Assembly: GCF_029222705.1 (NCBI RefSeq)
Contig: NZ_JARGZF010000001.1
Coordinates: 1,546,437-1,610,436 of the forward strand
Length of the DNA stretch: 64,000 nucleotides
Source: Knoellia sp. p5-6-4
Lineage (GTDB): Bacteria; Actinomycetota; Actinomycetes; Actinomycetales; Dermatophilaceae
Direction of reading: 5' to 3'
Positions 18,225-26,181 of the stretch are shown here, piece by piece (the stretch's first letter is position 1; the number at the start of each line of letters is the position of its first letter). The notes under the pieces were generated by a model. That model ran no database searches, was not told the origin of the DNA, and worked only from the letters and a program-made list of their open reading frames with translations. Made by a program: the position numbers and the translations under genes.

Positions 18225-19349
18225 TCACTTGCCCCAGCAGATCTCGGCGCCCTTGGCCGAGTCGATGCTCTCCACACCCTCGACCGGCTTGTCGGTCACC
18301 AGCGCGACACCCGTGTTCTTGAAGTCCAGGCCGGGGTCGGGCGTCGGCTTCTCGCCGCCGCGGGCGACCTTCGCGATCGCCTCCATGCCCATCGTGGCCA
18401 TCTTCAGCGGGTACTGCTGCGCGGTGGCACCGATCACCCCGTTCTTCACCTGGGCGACACCGGCGCAGCCGCCGTCGACCGACACGATCGTGGCCGTCGT
18501 GCCCGCCGCCTTGAGCGCCGCGTTGGCGCCGACGGCGGTCGGCTCGTTGATCGTGTAGACGAGGTTGATGTTCGGGTTCTTGGCGAGGCACTTCTCCATC
18601 GCGGTGCGGCCCCCGTCCTCGGCGCCGTTGCCGGCCTCGTTGCAGACGATGGTGTAGTCGCCGCCCTTGCCGCCGGTGTACTTGCCGGTCTTGGCCTCGT
18701 CGCCGTTCTTCTTGGGGTCGTTCAGCGGGATGCCCATGCCCTCGAGGAAGCCCTGGTCGCGGTTGTAGTCGACCGAGACGATCTTGTCGTTGAAGAGGTC
18801 GAGCAGGGCGATGACGGCCGGCTTGCCGTCGAGGGTGGCCGCCGCCCACTGGCCGTCGAGCTTGCCCGCCTCGCGGTTGTCGGTGGCGAAGGTGATGTCG
18901 ACGGTGTTGGCCGGGTCCGGCGGCGTGTCGAGGGCGATGACGTAGAGGCCGGCCTCGCGCGCCTTCTTGATGGCGGCGTTGACGCCGGTGCTCATCGGGG
19001 TGATGAGGATGCCCTTGTCACCGCGGGCGATGGCGTCCTCGATCGCCGTGATCTGGCCCTGGTCGTCGCCCTCCTGCTTGCCCGAGGCGACGGTCAGCTT
19101 GACGTTGTTCTTCGCCGCGTCGGCCTTGGCACCCTCCTGCATCGCGACGAAGAACGGGTTGGTCGAGTCCTTGGTGATGAGGACGACGCCGACGGCTGCC
19201 TCGCCCCCGCCGCCCGTGTCGGTGGACGATCCGCGGTTGCAGGCGGCCAGCGAGAACGCCGCGGCGGTCGCGGTGAACACCGCGACCCCGGACCGCAGGG
19301 AGGGATGCCCAGCTCGACGGGCACTGGGGGTGGTCACTCGGTGGAACAT
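18225..19349 (-). CDS. Sugar ABC transporter substrate-binding lipoprotein (FrcB-like)
   Basis: This 374-aa periplasmic-binding-protein I fold starts MFHRVTTPSARRAG behind a good AAAGGGGAG. A signal peptide ends in the lipobox SLAAC, so the protein is anchored outside the membrane. VGVVLITKDSTNPFFVAMQEGAKADA, GILITPMSTGVNAAI and VDGGCAGVAQVKNGVIGATAQQ are typical of RbsB/FrcB proteins; fructose or another monosaccharide is the likely ligand. The promoter and a LacI-type operator lie directly upstream. Confidence 0.92.
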   Translation of the reverse strand: MFHRVTTPSARRAGHPSLRSGVAVFTATAAAFSLAACNRGSSTDTGGGGEAAVGVVLITKDSTNPFFVAMQEGAKADAAKNNVKLTVASGKQEGDDQGQITAIEDAIARGDKGILITPMSTGVNAAIKKAREAGLYVIALDTPPDPANTVDITFATDNREAGKLDGQWAAATLDGKPAVIALLDLFNDKIVSVDYNRDQGFLEGMGIPLNDPKKNGDEAKTGKYTGGKGGDYTIVCNEAGNGAEDGGRTAMEKCLAKNPNINLVYTINEPTAVGANAALKAAGTTATIVSVDGGCAGVAQVKNGVIGATAQQYPLKMATMGMEAIAKVARGGEKPTPDPGLDFKNTGVALVTDKPVEGVESIDSAKGAEICWGK

Positions 19350-19385
19350 CGCAGGCTCCCCTTTCGCGGCTTCTCTGCCGATCGG

Positions 19386-19399
19386 TGACAACGTTGTCA
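19386..19399. promoter_or_regulatory. LacI-type operator O1 (transporter side)
   Basis: TGACAACGTTGTCA is a perfect 14-bp palindrome with the central CG typical of LacI-family sites. It covers roughly +2 to +15 of the predicted transporter transcript. Confidence 0.85.
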
Positions 19400-19406
19400 G
19401 ATCTCT

Positions 19407-19435
19407 TGTATAGAACCCTCTTGGCACCACGTCAA
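19407..19435 (-). promoter_or_regulatory. Promoter of the sugar ABC operon
   Basis: On the minus strand, -35 TTGACG (19435-19430) is separated by exactly 17 nt from -10 TATACA (19412-19407). This is close to the sigma-70 consensus and the predicted start lies against operator O1. Confidence 0.8.
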
Positions 19436-19449
19436 GAGTCCTGTACAAA
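19421..19449 (+). promoter_or_regulatory. Promoter of the lacI-family regulator gene
   Basis: TTGGCA (19421-19426), a 17-nt spacer and TACAAA (19444-19449) put the transcript start at or next to the GTG at 19457. The -35 lies inside the spacer of the divergent promoter, so the two promoters overlap. Confidence 0.7.
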
Positions 19450-19456
19450 TCGAGAC

Positions 19457-20500
19457 GTGAATCTGACATCGTTGTCATCGGGGCAGTCCCGGCGCCCCCG
19501 GGCCACCATGCGCGACGTGGCGGCCCTCGCCGGGGTCAGCCTGAAGACGGTGTCACGGGTCGTCAACGACGAGAGCGGCGTCTCGCCCGAGGTGCGCACC
19601 CGCGTCGAACGAGCGATCAGCCAGCTGGGCTACCAGCACAACTTGGCCGCCAGCAACCTGCGCCGCAGCAACGCCCGCACCGGCACCGTCGGCATCCTGC
19701 TGCAGGACGTGAGCAACAGCTTCTCGGCCAGCCTGCTGCGGGCGCTGGAGGACACCGCCCGCGAGCGGGACGTCGCAGTGCTGACGGCGAGCCTCGACGA
19801 GGAGCCCGCCCGCGAGCGCATGCTGGTGGCCAGCCTGGTGCGTCGACGCGTGGACGGCCTGGTCGTCATGCCGGCGACCGAGCGGCAGGACTACCTGGCC
19901 GACGAGCTGCGCAGCGGCCTACCGGTGGTGTTCGTCGACCGCGCGCCCCGCGGAGTCGACGCCGACTCGGTCACCGTGGACAACCGCGCCGGCGCCATGG
20001 CCGCGACGGAGCACCTCATCCGGCACGGCCACCGCCGCATCGGCTTCCTCGGCGACCTGTCCCGCATCGAGACAGCGGTCGCCCGTCGCGAGGGCTACGC
20101 GAAGGCCCTGGCCGACGCGGGGATCGCGCTCGACCCCCGGCTCACGGTCTCCGACCTGCGCTCCTCCGAAGCGGCCTACGAGGCGGCACTGAGGCTGCTC
20201 GACCTCGAGGAACCGCCCACCGCCATCTTCGCCGCCCGCAACTCCCTCGCCATCGGCGCGGTCACCGCACTGCGCTCACGCGGGCTGACCCGCTCGGTGG
20301 CGCTCGTGGGCTTCGACGACTTCCCCCTGGCCGACCTCCTCGAGCCCGGCCTGACGGTGGTCCGCCAGAACGTCCGCCGTATCGGCACCGAAGTGGCGGA
20401 GATGCTGTTCAGCCGCCTCGACGGTGACCAGCAGCCACCGCGTCACGTGGTCGTCGAACCGACGCTGGTCGTGCGCGGGTCGGGCGAGATCAGGCCCTGA
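19457..20500 (+). CDS. LacI-family transcriptional regulator
   Basis: This 347-aa repressor has an N-terminal HTH, TMRDVAALAGVSLKTVSRVVNDESGVS (residues about 17-43), including the hinge-binding VSxxTVSRV recognition helix. A periplasmic-binding-like sugar domain follows, with GTVGILLQDVSNSFSASLLRALED and IFAARNSLAIGAVTALRSRG. It should sense the imported sugar and repress the divergent ABC operon and itself. The GTG start matches a leaderless transcript and places operator O2 at codons 3-7; an ATG at 19508 is the alternative start. Confidence 0.92.
   Translation: MNLTSLSSGQSRRPRATMRDVAALAGVSLKTVSRVVNDESGVSPEVRTRVERAISQLGYQHNLAASNLRRSNARTGTVGILLQDVSNSFSASLLRALEDTARERDVAVLTASLDEEPARERMLVASLVRRRVDGLVVMPATERQDYLADELRSGLPVVFVDRAPRGVDADSVTVDNRAGAMAATEHLIRHGHRRIGFLGDLSRIETAVARREGYAKALADAGIALDPRLTVSDLRSSEAAYEAALRLLDLEEPPTAIFAARNSLAIGAVTALRSRGLTRSVALVGFDDFPLADLLEPGLTVVRQNVRRIGTEVAEMLFSRLDGDQQPPRHVVVEPTLVVRGSGEIRP
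19464..19477. promoter_or_regulatory. LacI-type operator O2 (inside the regulator's first codons)
   Basis: TGACATCGTTGTCA differs from O1 at one base. Its centre is 78 bp from that of O1, close to seven helical turns at 10.5 bp each, about 74 bp, so looping with O1 is possible. Confidence 0.75.
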
Positions 20501-20564
20501 CCCGGTGGGTGAGGAGGCGCTGCCACGCCGGCGGCCGCAGGATGCCGGTCACCGTCGGGGCCGC

Positions 20565-20591
20565 CACAGACCGCTCACAGGGTGCGCACAG
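20565..20591. promoter_or_regulatory. Triple CACAG repeat, PhoP-box-like
   Basis: CACAG occurs at 20565, 20576 and 20587, exactly 11 bp apart each time, within CCACAGA, TCACAGG and GCACAGG. Mycobacterial PhoP binds 7-bp TCACAGC direct repeats with 4-bp spacers. The site lies 45-70 bp before the PhoP-like regulator gene, consistent with autoregulation. Confidence 0.75.
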
Positions 20592-20635
20592 GGAAATCAC
20601 CCTGCCCTCCCAGACGGCTGGGGTTCTCTGGTCCC

Positions 20636-21376
20636 ATGAGCACGCAGCAGCCCGCGGCCGCCCCCGCCAGTATCCAGCGCCCTGACGGGTCACCCGTCCG
20701 CGTCCTCGTCGTCGACGACGAGCACAACCTCACAGAGCTCCTCGCCATGGCGCTGCGCTACGAGGGCTGGGAGGTCCGGACCGCGGGCAACGGCGTCGCT
20801 GCCGTGCGGGCCGCCCGCGAGTTCGAACCCGACGCCGTGGCGCTCGACATGATGCTGCCCGACTTCGACGGCCTCGAGGTGCTGCGCCGCATGCGGGCCA
20901 ACAACCCCGACGTCCCCGTCCTCTTCCTGACGGCGAAGGACGCGGTCGAGGACCGGGTCGCCGGGCTGACTGCCGGGGGCGACGACTACGTCACCAAGCC
21001 GTTCAGCCTCGAGGAGGTCGTGGCCCGGCTGCGCGCGCTCATGAGGCGCACCGCCGTCATCGCCCAGGAGTCGTCGTCGGTGCTCGTGGTCGGCGACCTC
21101 ACCCTCGACGAGGACAGCCACGAGGTGACCCGTGCGGGTGAGCAGGTCCAGCTGACGGCAACGGAGTTCGAGCTCCTTCGCTACCTCATGCGCAACCCCA
21201 GGCGGGTGCTCTCCAAGGCGCAGATCCTCGACCGGGTCTGGAACTACGACTTCGGCGGGCAGGCCAACGTCGTCGAGCTCTACATCTCCTACCTGCGCAA
21301 GAAGATCGACGCGGGACGAGCCCCGATGATCCACACCCTGCGTGGGGTCGGCTACGTCCTCAAGCCGGCGCCGTGA
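20636..21376 (+). CDS. PhoP-like OmpR-family response regulator
   Basis: This 246-aa protein has a receiver domain (residues 20-140) with phospho-acceptor D71 and VTKPFSLEEVVARLRALMRR, and a winged helix (150-246) ending IHTLRGVGYVLKP. Overall it closely follows the M. tuberculosis PhoP pattern, including GGDDYVTKPFSLEEVVARLR, WNYDFGGQANVVELYISYLR and the extended N-terminus before VRVLVVDDE. It is probably the regulator of an envelope, pH or phosphate-type response. It overlaps its kinase gene by 4 bp and has CACAG repeats upstream. Confidence 0.9.
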   Translation: MSTQQPAAAPASIQRPDGSPVRVLVVDDEHNLTELLAMALRYEGWEVRTAGNGVAAVRAAREFEPDAVALDMMLPDFDGLEVLRRMRANNPDVPVLFLTAKDAVEDRVAGLTAGGDDYVTKPFSLEEVVARLRALMRRTAVIAQESSSVLVVGDLTLDEDSHEVTRAGEQVQLTATEFELLRYLMRNPRRVLSKAQILDRVWNYDFGGQANVVELYISYLRKKIDAGRAPMIHTLRGVGYVLKPAP

Positions 21377-22824
21377 GACCCCCCGGGCTGCTTCGTCCCT
21401 CACGGTGGCGGCTGAGTACGAAGCTGGTCGCCTGCATGGTGGCCCTCTTCGTCGCGGTCTCGCTCGCCACCGCCAGCCTGACCGTCGTGCTGCTGCAGCA
21501 CTTCCTGATGTCACAGCTCGACGAGGACGTCAGGGCCTCGGCCATGCGCGTCGACGGCCGGCCACACCCGGACGGCGACCTGGCGGAGCGCCGGCCCGGC
21601 GGTGGTGAGTCCTTCCTGACCCTCGTGCTCGGCGGCGGCGACGTGTACGACAACTACGTGGCCCTGCGCAGCGAGGTCACCGAGCTGACGGACGCCCAGG
21701 TGCAGCGGGTCCGGGATGCCCAGCTGGGCCCGAGCCCCCAGACGGTCGCCCTGGGTGGTGACCTCGGCGACTACCGGCTGGTGGCGTCACGCGGCCGGGA
21801 CGGCCTCACCGTCGTGACCGGACAGCCCCTCTCCGAGGTCACCGACACCGTGGCCCAGCTGGTGACGGTGGTCGTCGGCGGCACCATCACCGGCCTGGTG
21901 GCCGTCGGAGCAGGCGGCGTCTGGCTGGTGCGGCGCAACCTCGCTCCGCTGCAGCGCGTCGCGCACACCGCCACACGGGTCTCCCGCCTCAAGCTCGACT
22001 CGGGCGACGTGGCCCTACCCGAACGGGTGCCCGAGGGTGACACCGACCCCCGCACCGAGGTCGGCCAGGTCGGGCTGGCGCTGAACAAGATGCTCGACAA
22101 CGTCGACAGCGCCCTGCAGGCCCGCCACGAGAGCGAGACGCGCGTTCGCCAGTTCGTGGCCGACGCCTCGCACGAGCTGCGCACGCCGCTCGCGTCGATC
22201 CGAGGGTATGCCGAGCTGTCCCGTCGCGAGCCGGAGCCCGTCCCGCCCACGGTCACCCACGCCCTCGCTCGGGTCGAGTCCGAGGCTGTGCGGATGTCGG
22301 CGCTTGTGGAGGACCTGCTCCTGCTGGCGCGGCTGGACGCCGGTCGTCCCTTGGGGCGTGACCCGGTGGACCTCACCATGCTGGCCGTCGACGCCGTCTC
22401 CGACGCGAGGGCCGCTGCGCCCGACCGTCACTGGCGTCTGGACCTGCCCGAGAAACCTGTGGAGGTTACCGGTGACGCCCACCGGCTGCACCAGGTCGTC
22501 GCCAACCTGCTGGCGAACGCCCGCATCCACACCCCGGTCGGCACCACCGTCACGACCACGGTCCGCCGCCAGGACGGCCACGTGCGCATCGCCGTGCACG
22601 ACGACGGCCCCGGGGTGCCGGCACCACTGCAGGCCAACGTGTTCGAGCGTTTCACCCGCGCCGACGACTCGCGCTACCGGGGCGCGAACGGCACCAGGCA
22701 CGGCAACGGCAGCACCGGTCTGGGCCTGAGCATCGTCGCGGCCGTCACGCAGGCCCACGGCGGCCGGGTCGAGCTAGACAGCCACCCCGGCGACACGACC
22801 TTCGCGGTCACGCTCCCCGCCTGA
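21373..22824 (+). CDS. PhoR-like sensor histidine kinase
   Basis: This 483-aa kinase has TM1 at residues 19-42, a roughly 115-residue external sensor, TM2 at 163-186 and HAMP to about 250. The HisKA box carries H267 in DASHELRTPLASI, and the HATPase domain shows NLLANARIHTP, DDGPGVP and GSTGLGLSI. The layout matches mycobacterial PhoR. The GTG start overlaps the regulator stop (GTGA). Its 3' end overlaps the convergent membrane-protein gene by 51 bp. Confidence 0.92.
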   Translation: MRPPGLLRPSRWRLSTKLVACMVALFVAVSLATASLTVVLLQHFLMSQLDEDVRASAMRVDGRPHPDGDLAERRPGGGESFLTLVLGGGDVYDNYVALRSEVTELTDAQVQRVRDAQLGPSPQTVALGGDLGDYRLVASRGRDGLTVVTGQPLSEVTDTVAQLVTVVVGGTITGLVAVGAGGVWLVRRNLAPLQRVAHTATRVSRLKLDSGDVALPERVPEGDTDPRTEVGQVGLALNKMLDNVDSALQARHESETRVRQFVADASHELRTPLASIRGYAELSRREPEPVPPTVTHALARVESEAVRMSALVEDLLLLARLDAGRPLGRDPVDLTMLAVDAVSDARAAAPDRHWRLDLPEKPVEVTGDAHRLHQVVANLLANARIHTPVGTTVTTTVRRQDGHVRIAVHDDGPGVPAPLQANVFERFTRADDSRYRGANGTRHGNGSTGLGLSIVAAVTQAHGGRVELDSHPGDTTFAVTLPA

Positions 22825-23499
22825 CGGGGCCGACTCGGGCACCCACCAGGCTGCGACGCCTGCCACCACGAGAGCTGCACCGGAGAGCAGGCCCGACCAC
22901 GGTGGCGTGTCGTGCGAGGTGTAGGTCATCGACATGAGGACGTACTCCACGAGCGGGGATGTCAGGAGCAGGGCCACGACGAGCGCCACCAGACTGGTCA
23001 GCTGCCGGCGGCTGGCGGCCCTGCCGATGACGAACGGCACCGTGAAGGCAAGGGCGACCGGCAGCAGGAGCGCCCACAGCAGCACCGCCGGCACCGGCGC
23101 GGGGACGTCCTCCACCGGCCGCCCAGCGCGACCGGAGAGATAGGTCGCAACCCCCACGGGGAACAGGACGGCTGCTTGGAGCACCAGACCCACCGCCACC
23201 ACGCCCCGCACAGATCGACTGGCCAGTGCGGGCACCACCAACAGCAGTCCCCACGCGGCCAGCAGGCAACCCAGCCCCGCAACGAGGGCCGCTGACTCGA
23301 CGGGCACCCACGGTTCCGTGGGCAACAGGTAGTCGGCCTCGTGGTCCTGCCGGCGGAGACAGGCCATCGACTCGTACTGGCCGAGCCGACACTCCGGCCA
23401 CCAGCGCTGCACAGCCGCCCACAACCAGGCCACACCGGCTGCCACCACCAGCACCGCCCCCAACCGGGCGGCATACCCGGGCCACCGTGTCCGACTCAT
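22774..23499 (-). CDS. Integral membrane protein of unknown function
   Basis: This 241-aa protein starts MSRTRWPGYAARLG behind a strong GGGAGGAG. About six TM helices are visible: residues 11-28, 67-90, 96-115, 135-155, 165-190 and 205-222. An external loop between the first two contains two Cys (WWPECRLGQYESMACLRR). No family is recognised. It is convergent with and overlaps the PhoR-like gene by 51 bp, so mutual transcriptional interference is possible. Confidence 0.7.
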   Translation of the reverse strand: MSRTRWPGYAARLGAVLVVAAGVAWLWAAVQRWWPECRLGQYESMACLRRQDHEADYLLPTEPWVPVESAALVAGLGCLLAAWGLLLVVPALASRSVRGVVAVGLVLQAAVLFPVGVATYLSGRAGRPVEDVPAPVPAVLLWALLLPVALAFTVPFVIGRAASRRQLTSLVALVVALLLTSPLVEYVLMSMTYTSHDTPPWSGLLSGAALVVAGVAAWWVPESAPSGGERDREGRVAGVAV

Positions 23500-23793
23500 C
23501 CCCCGCTCCTCCCCCTCTGCCCGGACGGTAGCCCGGCAGGGTCGGCCGCGGCTCCGCCACCTGCATGACCGGACGCTTTGACAGGAGGTCAGCGCACGTC
23601 GGGAGCCCCACGGGCCATGACGTAGGCCGTGCGCGGCCGAAACACCACCCGCATGTGCCATTCCCGGTGGTCACGCCCGGTGCTCCAATGATGACGACGG
23701 ACAGCGGTTGGGGCGGCCGTCCATACGGTCGCGACGGCATCGAGGGGTGGTCCGCGAGTGGCGCGGCGCCGCACCGCGGTAGGGGGTGCGGCG
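23500..23793. other. Intergenic region before the glycan operon
   Basis: About 294 bp between divergent genes, so it must hold the promoters for both. I see no strong -10/-35 pair, operator or RNA structure. AGGGGG just before 23794 is the ribosome site of the next gene. Confidence 0.5.
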
Positions 23794-26181
23794 ATGGAGC
23801 GGGTGGCAACGGACGGGAAGTTCCTGCGCGTCGGCACCTCGCCCTTCCGGGTCAAGGGCACCACGTACGGGACGTTCCTGCCGCGCGGCGACGGCCTCCG
23901 CTTCCCCGAGCAGCCACAGATCGAGCGTGACCTCATCGCGATGGCGGAGTGCGGGTTCACCACGGTGCGCGTGTACGACCTGCCACCGCCAGAGCTGCTG
24001 GACGGCGCGCGGGCGCTGGGGATGCGCGTCCTGGTCGGCCTGGGCTACCCCGACTGGCGCATGCACGCCGGCGGCTCCGCGCGCGTCCACCGCCTGGTTC
24101 GTGCGGCAGGGCGAGCCTGCGTCGACGAGGCGCTGGCAGCACTGGCCGGTCGCCCGGAGGTGCTCGCCGTCTCGGTCGGGAACGAGGTGCCCTCGGACGT
24201 CACGCGCCTCTACGGCCGCGCGGCCATCGAGGACGCCCTCTCGGAGCTGGTCGCGCTCGTGCACGAGGGCGACCCGGAGATGCTTGCGACGTACACGGGG
24301 TATCCCACCGCCGAGTTCCTCCGGGTCGAGGGCCAGGACCTGGTGACCTTCAACGTGTTCCTCGAGCGGGCCGACCAGCTTGCTCCGTACCTGCGCCACC
24401 TCCAGCGCGTCACGGCCGACCGTCCCCTGGTGCTCACCGAGGTGGGGCTGGCGGCCGAGCTGCACGGGGAGGAGGAGCAGGCCCGGTCCCTGGGAATGCA
24501 GCTCGGACTTGTCGACGAGTGCGGGTGCGCCGGCGCCACGATCTTCTCGTGGACCGACGAGTGGGCCACATCTGCCGGCCCCGTTGAGGGCTGGGGTTTC
24601 GGCCTCACGCGCGCGGACCGCAGTCCGCGTCCGGCGCTTGCGGTGGCCTCCCAGTGGGCCGGCCGGACGGTCCGCGACCTGCGCCCGTCCTGGCCACCCG
24701 TCACCGCCGTCGTGTGCGCCTACAACGAGGAGCGGCGCATCGGCGGCTGCTTGGACTCGCTGTCAGGGGTGGACTACCCGGCGCTGCAGGTCGTCGTGTG
24801 CGATGACGGGTCGACCGACACGACGCTCGAGCTGGCCAGGCGAAGCCCGTTCGAGGTGCTCGCCCTGCCGCACGGCGGGCTGAGCGCAGCGAGGAACGCG
24901 GGCCTTGCCGCCGCGACCGGCGACATCGTGGCCTACCTCGATGCGGATGCCGCCTGTCATCCGGAATGGCCCTACCACCTCGCCTTGGCCTTCGAGGACC
25001 CACGTGTCGTTGTGGCGGGCGGGCCGAACCTCCCCTTCCGCGAGAGCGGACTCGTGGAGCGGGCTGTGGCGCAGTCCCCGGGCGGCCCGGTCGAGGTGCT
25101 GATCGGAGACGACCGCGCCGAGCACGTCCCCGGCTGCAACCTGGCCGTGCGGCGGTCGGCACTGCAGGAGATCGGCGGGTTCGACCCTGCCTACACCACG
25201 GCAGGAGATGACGTGGACGTGTGCTGGCGACTCCTCGACCTCGGCGGGCAGGTGGCCTTCAGCCCTGCCGCCCAGGTGCGCCACCACCGACGAGACACCG
25301 TGCGCGGCTACCTGCGGCAGCAACGAGGCTACGGGCGGGCGGAGCGAATGCTCGCCGGGCAGCACCGGCACCGCTTCAACAGGTGGGGCGCAGCCAAGTG
25401 GTCCGGGTTCGTGTACGGCGGGCCGCGGATCCTGCCGCGCATCCTCAAACCCGTCGTCTACCACGGGCCCATGGGGCTGGCGCCCTACCAGACCGAGATC
25501 CGCGACCGGGCTGCGCCCGTGGTCATGTGGGCCAGTGCGGTGATCCCGCTCCTCGTCCTCCTCGCCGTCCTCGCCCTGCCCTTCGCGGTGGTCGTGCCGG
25601 CGGCGCTTCTGGTGCCGGCCGGGGTGGGCCTGGCCCTCGCGGCATACCTCGTGGTCGTTGCCGCAGCCACGCCGGCCACACCCGGTGAGAGCGGGCCGTG
25701 GCGGTTGCGGGTGCTTGTCGGCGCCCTGCACGTCCTCCAGCCACTGGCGCGCACGTGGGGCCGGCTCACCGGACGCCCGCTGCCGTCGCGAGTGAGTCCG
25801 AGCCGCCCATGGTCGGGCAGCCGGGAGAGGTGGCTGGCCGCCCTCGACCAGGATCTGTCGGCCCACTGGTGCGGGGTCCGGCGAGGCTCGCCGCGGGCCA
25901 GCTGGGACATCGAGATCGGCGTGGGCCCCGTCCTGCGCTGCCGCCTCAACCTGGCGGTCCTGTGGGAGTGGGACCCGGTCACGCGCAGGACCTGGTCGGT
26001 CAGCCGGCTCGGGGTGGGCCTGCTCGTGGCGGCGCTGGCGCTGACCACGTCGTCGCCGCTGGCTGGAGCCGTGGTGGTCGGCGCGGTGCTGGTGTCGGCG
26101 GCGCTCGAGGCGATGGTCCTCACACGCCTGTCGAGCGGTGCGGTCGCCCGCACCACGCGATCGGTGCGGGACACCGGATGA
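23794..26181 (+). CDS. Glycoside-hydrolase-like / glycosyltransferase family 2 fusion, membrane-bound
   Basis: This is a 795-aa protein with two enzyme modules. Residues 1-295 form a TIM-barrel-like clan GH-A domain: GFTTVRVYDLPP, VSVGNEVPSD (acid/base candidate E131) and VLTEVGL (nucleophile candidate E216). Residues 300-540 are a GT2 domain with VCAYNEERRIGGCLDSL, the DxD D383-A-D385, TTAGDDVDVCWRL and a QQRGYGRAE motif near 509-517, as in processive or polyprenyl-linked GT2 enzymes. Hydrophobic segments at about 575-625 and 745-780 anchor it to the membrane. It is the first gene of a four-gene coupled operon and probably polymerises or extends a surface glycan that the next gene exports. 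The upstream GTG at 23758 lacks a ribosome site. Confidence 0.85.
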   Translation: MERVATDGKFLRVGTSPFRVKGTTYGTFLPRGDGLRFPEQPQIERDLIAMAECGFTTVRVYDLPPPELLDGARALGMRVLVGLGYPDWRMHAGGSARVHRLVRAAGRACVDEALAALAGRPEVLAVSVGNEVPSDVTRLYGRAAIEDALSELVALVHEGDPEMLATYTGYPTAEFLRVEGQDLVTFNVFLERADQLAPYLRHLQRVTADRPLVLTEVGLAAELHGEEEQARSLGMQLGLVDECGCAGATIFSWTDEWATSAGPVEGWGFGLTRADRSPRPALAVASQWAGRTVRDLRPSWPPVTAVVCAYNEERRIGGCLDSLSGVDYPALQVVVCDDGSTDTTLELARRSPFEVLALPHGGLSAARNAGLAAATGDIVAYLDADAACHPEWPYHLALAFEDPRVVVAGGPNLPFRESGLVERAVAQSPGGPVEVLIGDDRAEHVPGCNLAVRRSALQEIGGFDPAYTTAGDDVDVCWRLLDLGGQVAFSPAAQVRHHRRDTVRGYLRQQRGYGRAERMLAGQHRHRFNRWGAAKWSGFVYGGPRILPRILKPVVYHGPMGLAPYQTEIRDRAAPVVMWASAVIPLLVLLAVLALPFAVVVPAALLVPAGVGLALAAYLVVVAAATPATPGESGPWRLRVLVGALHVLQPLARTWGRLTGRPLPSRVSPSRPWSGSRERWLAALDQDLSAHWCGVRRGSPRASWDIEIGVGPVLRCRLNLAVLWEWDPVTRRTWSVSRLGVGLLVAALALTTSSPLAGAVVVGAVLVSAALEAMVLTRLSSGAVARTTRSVRDTG

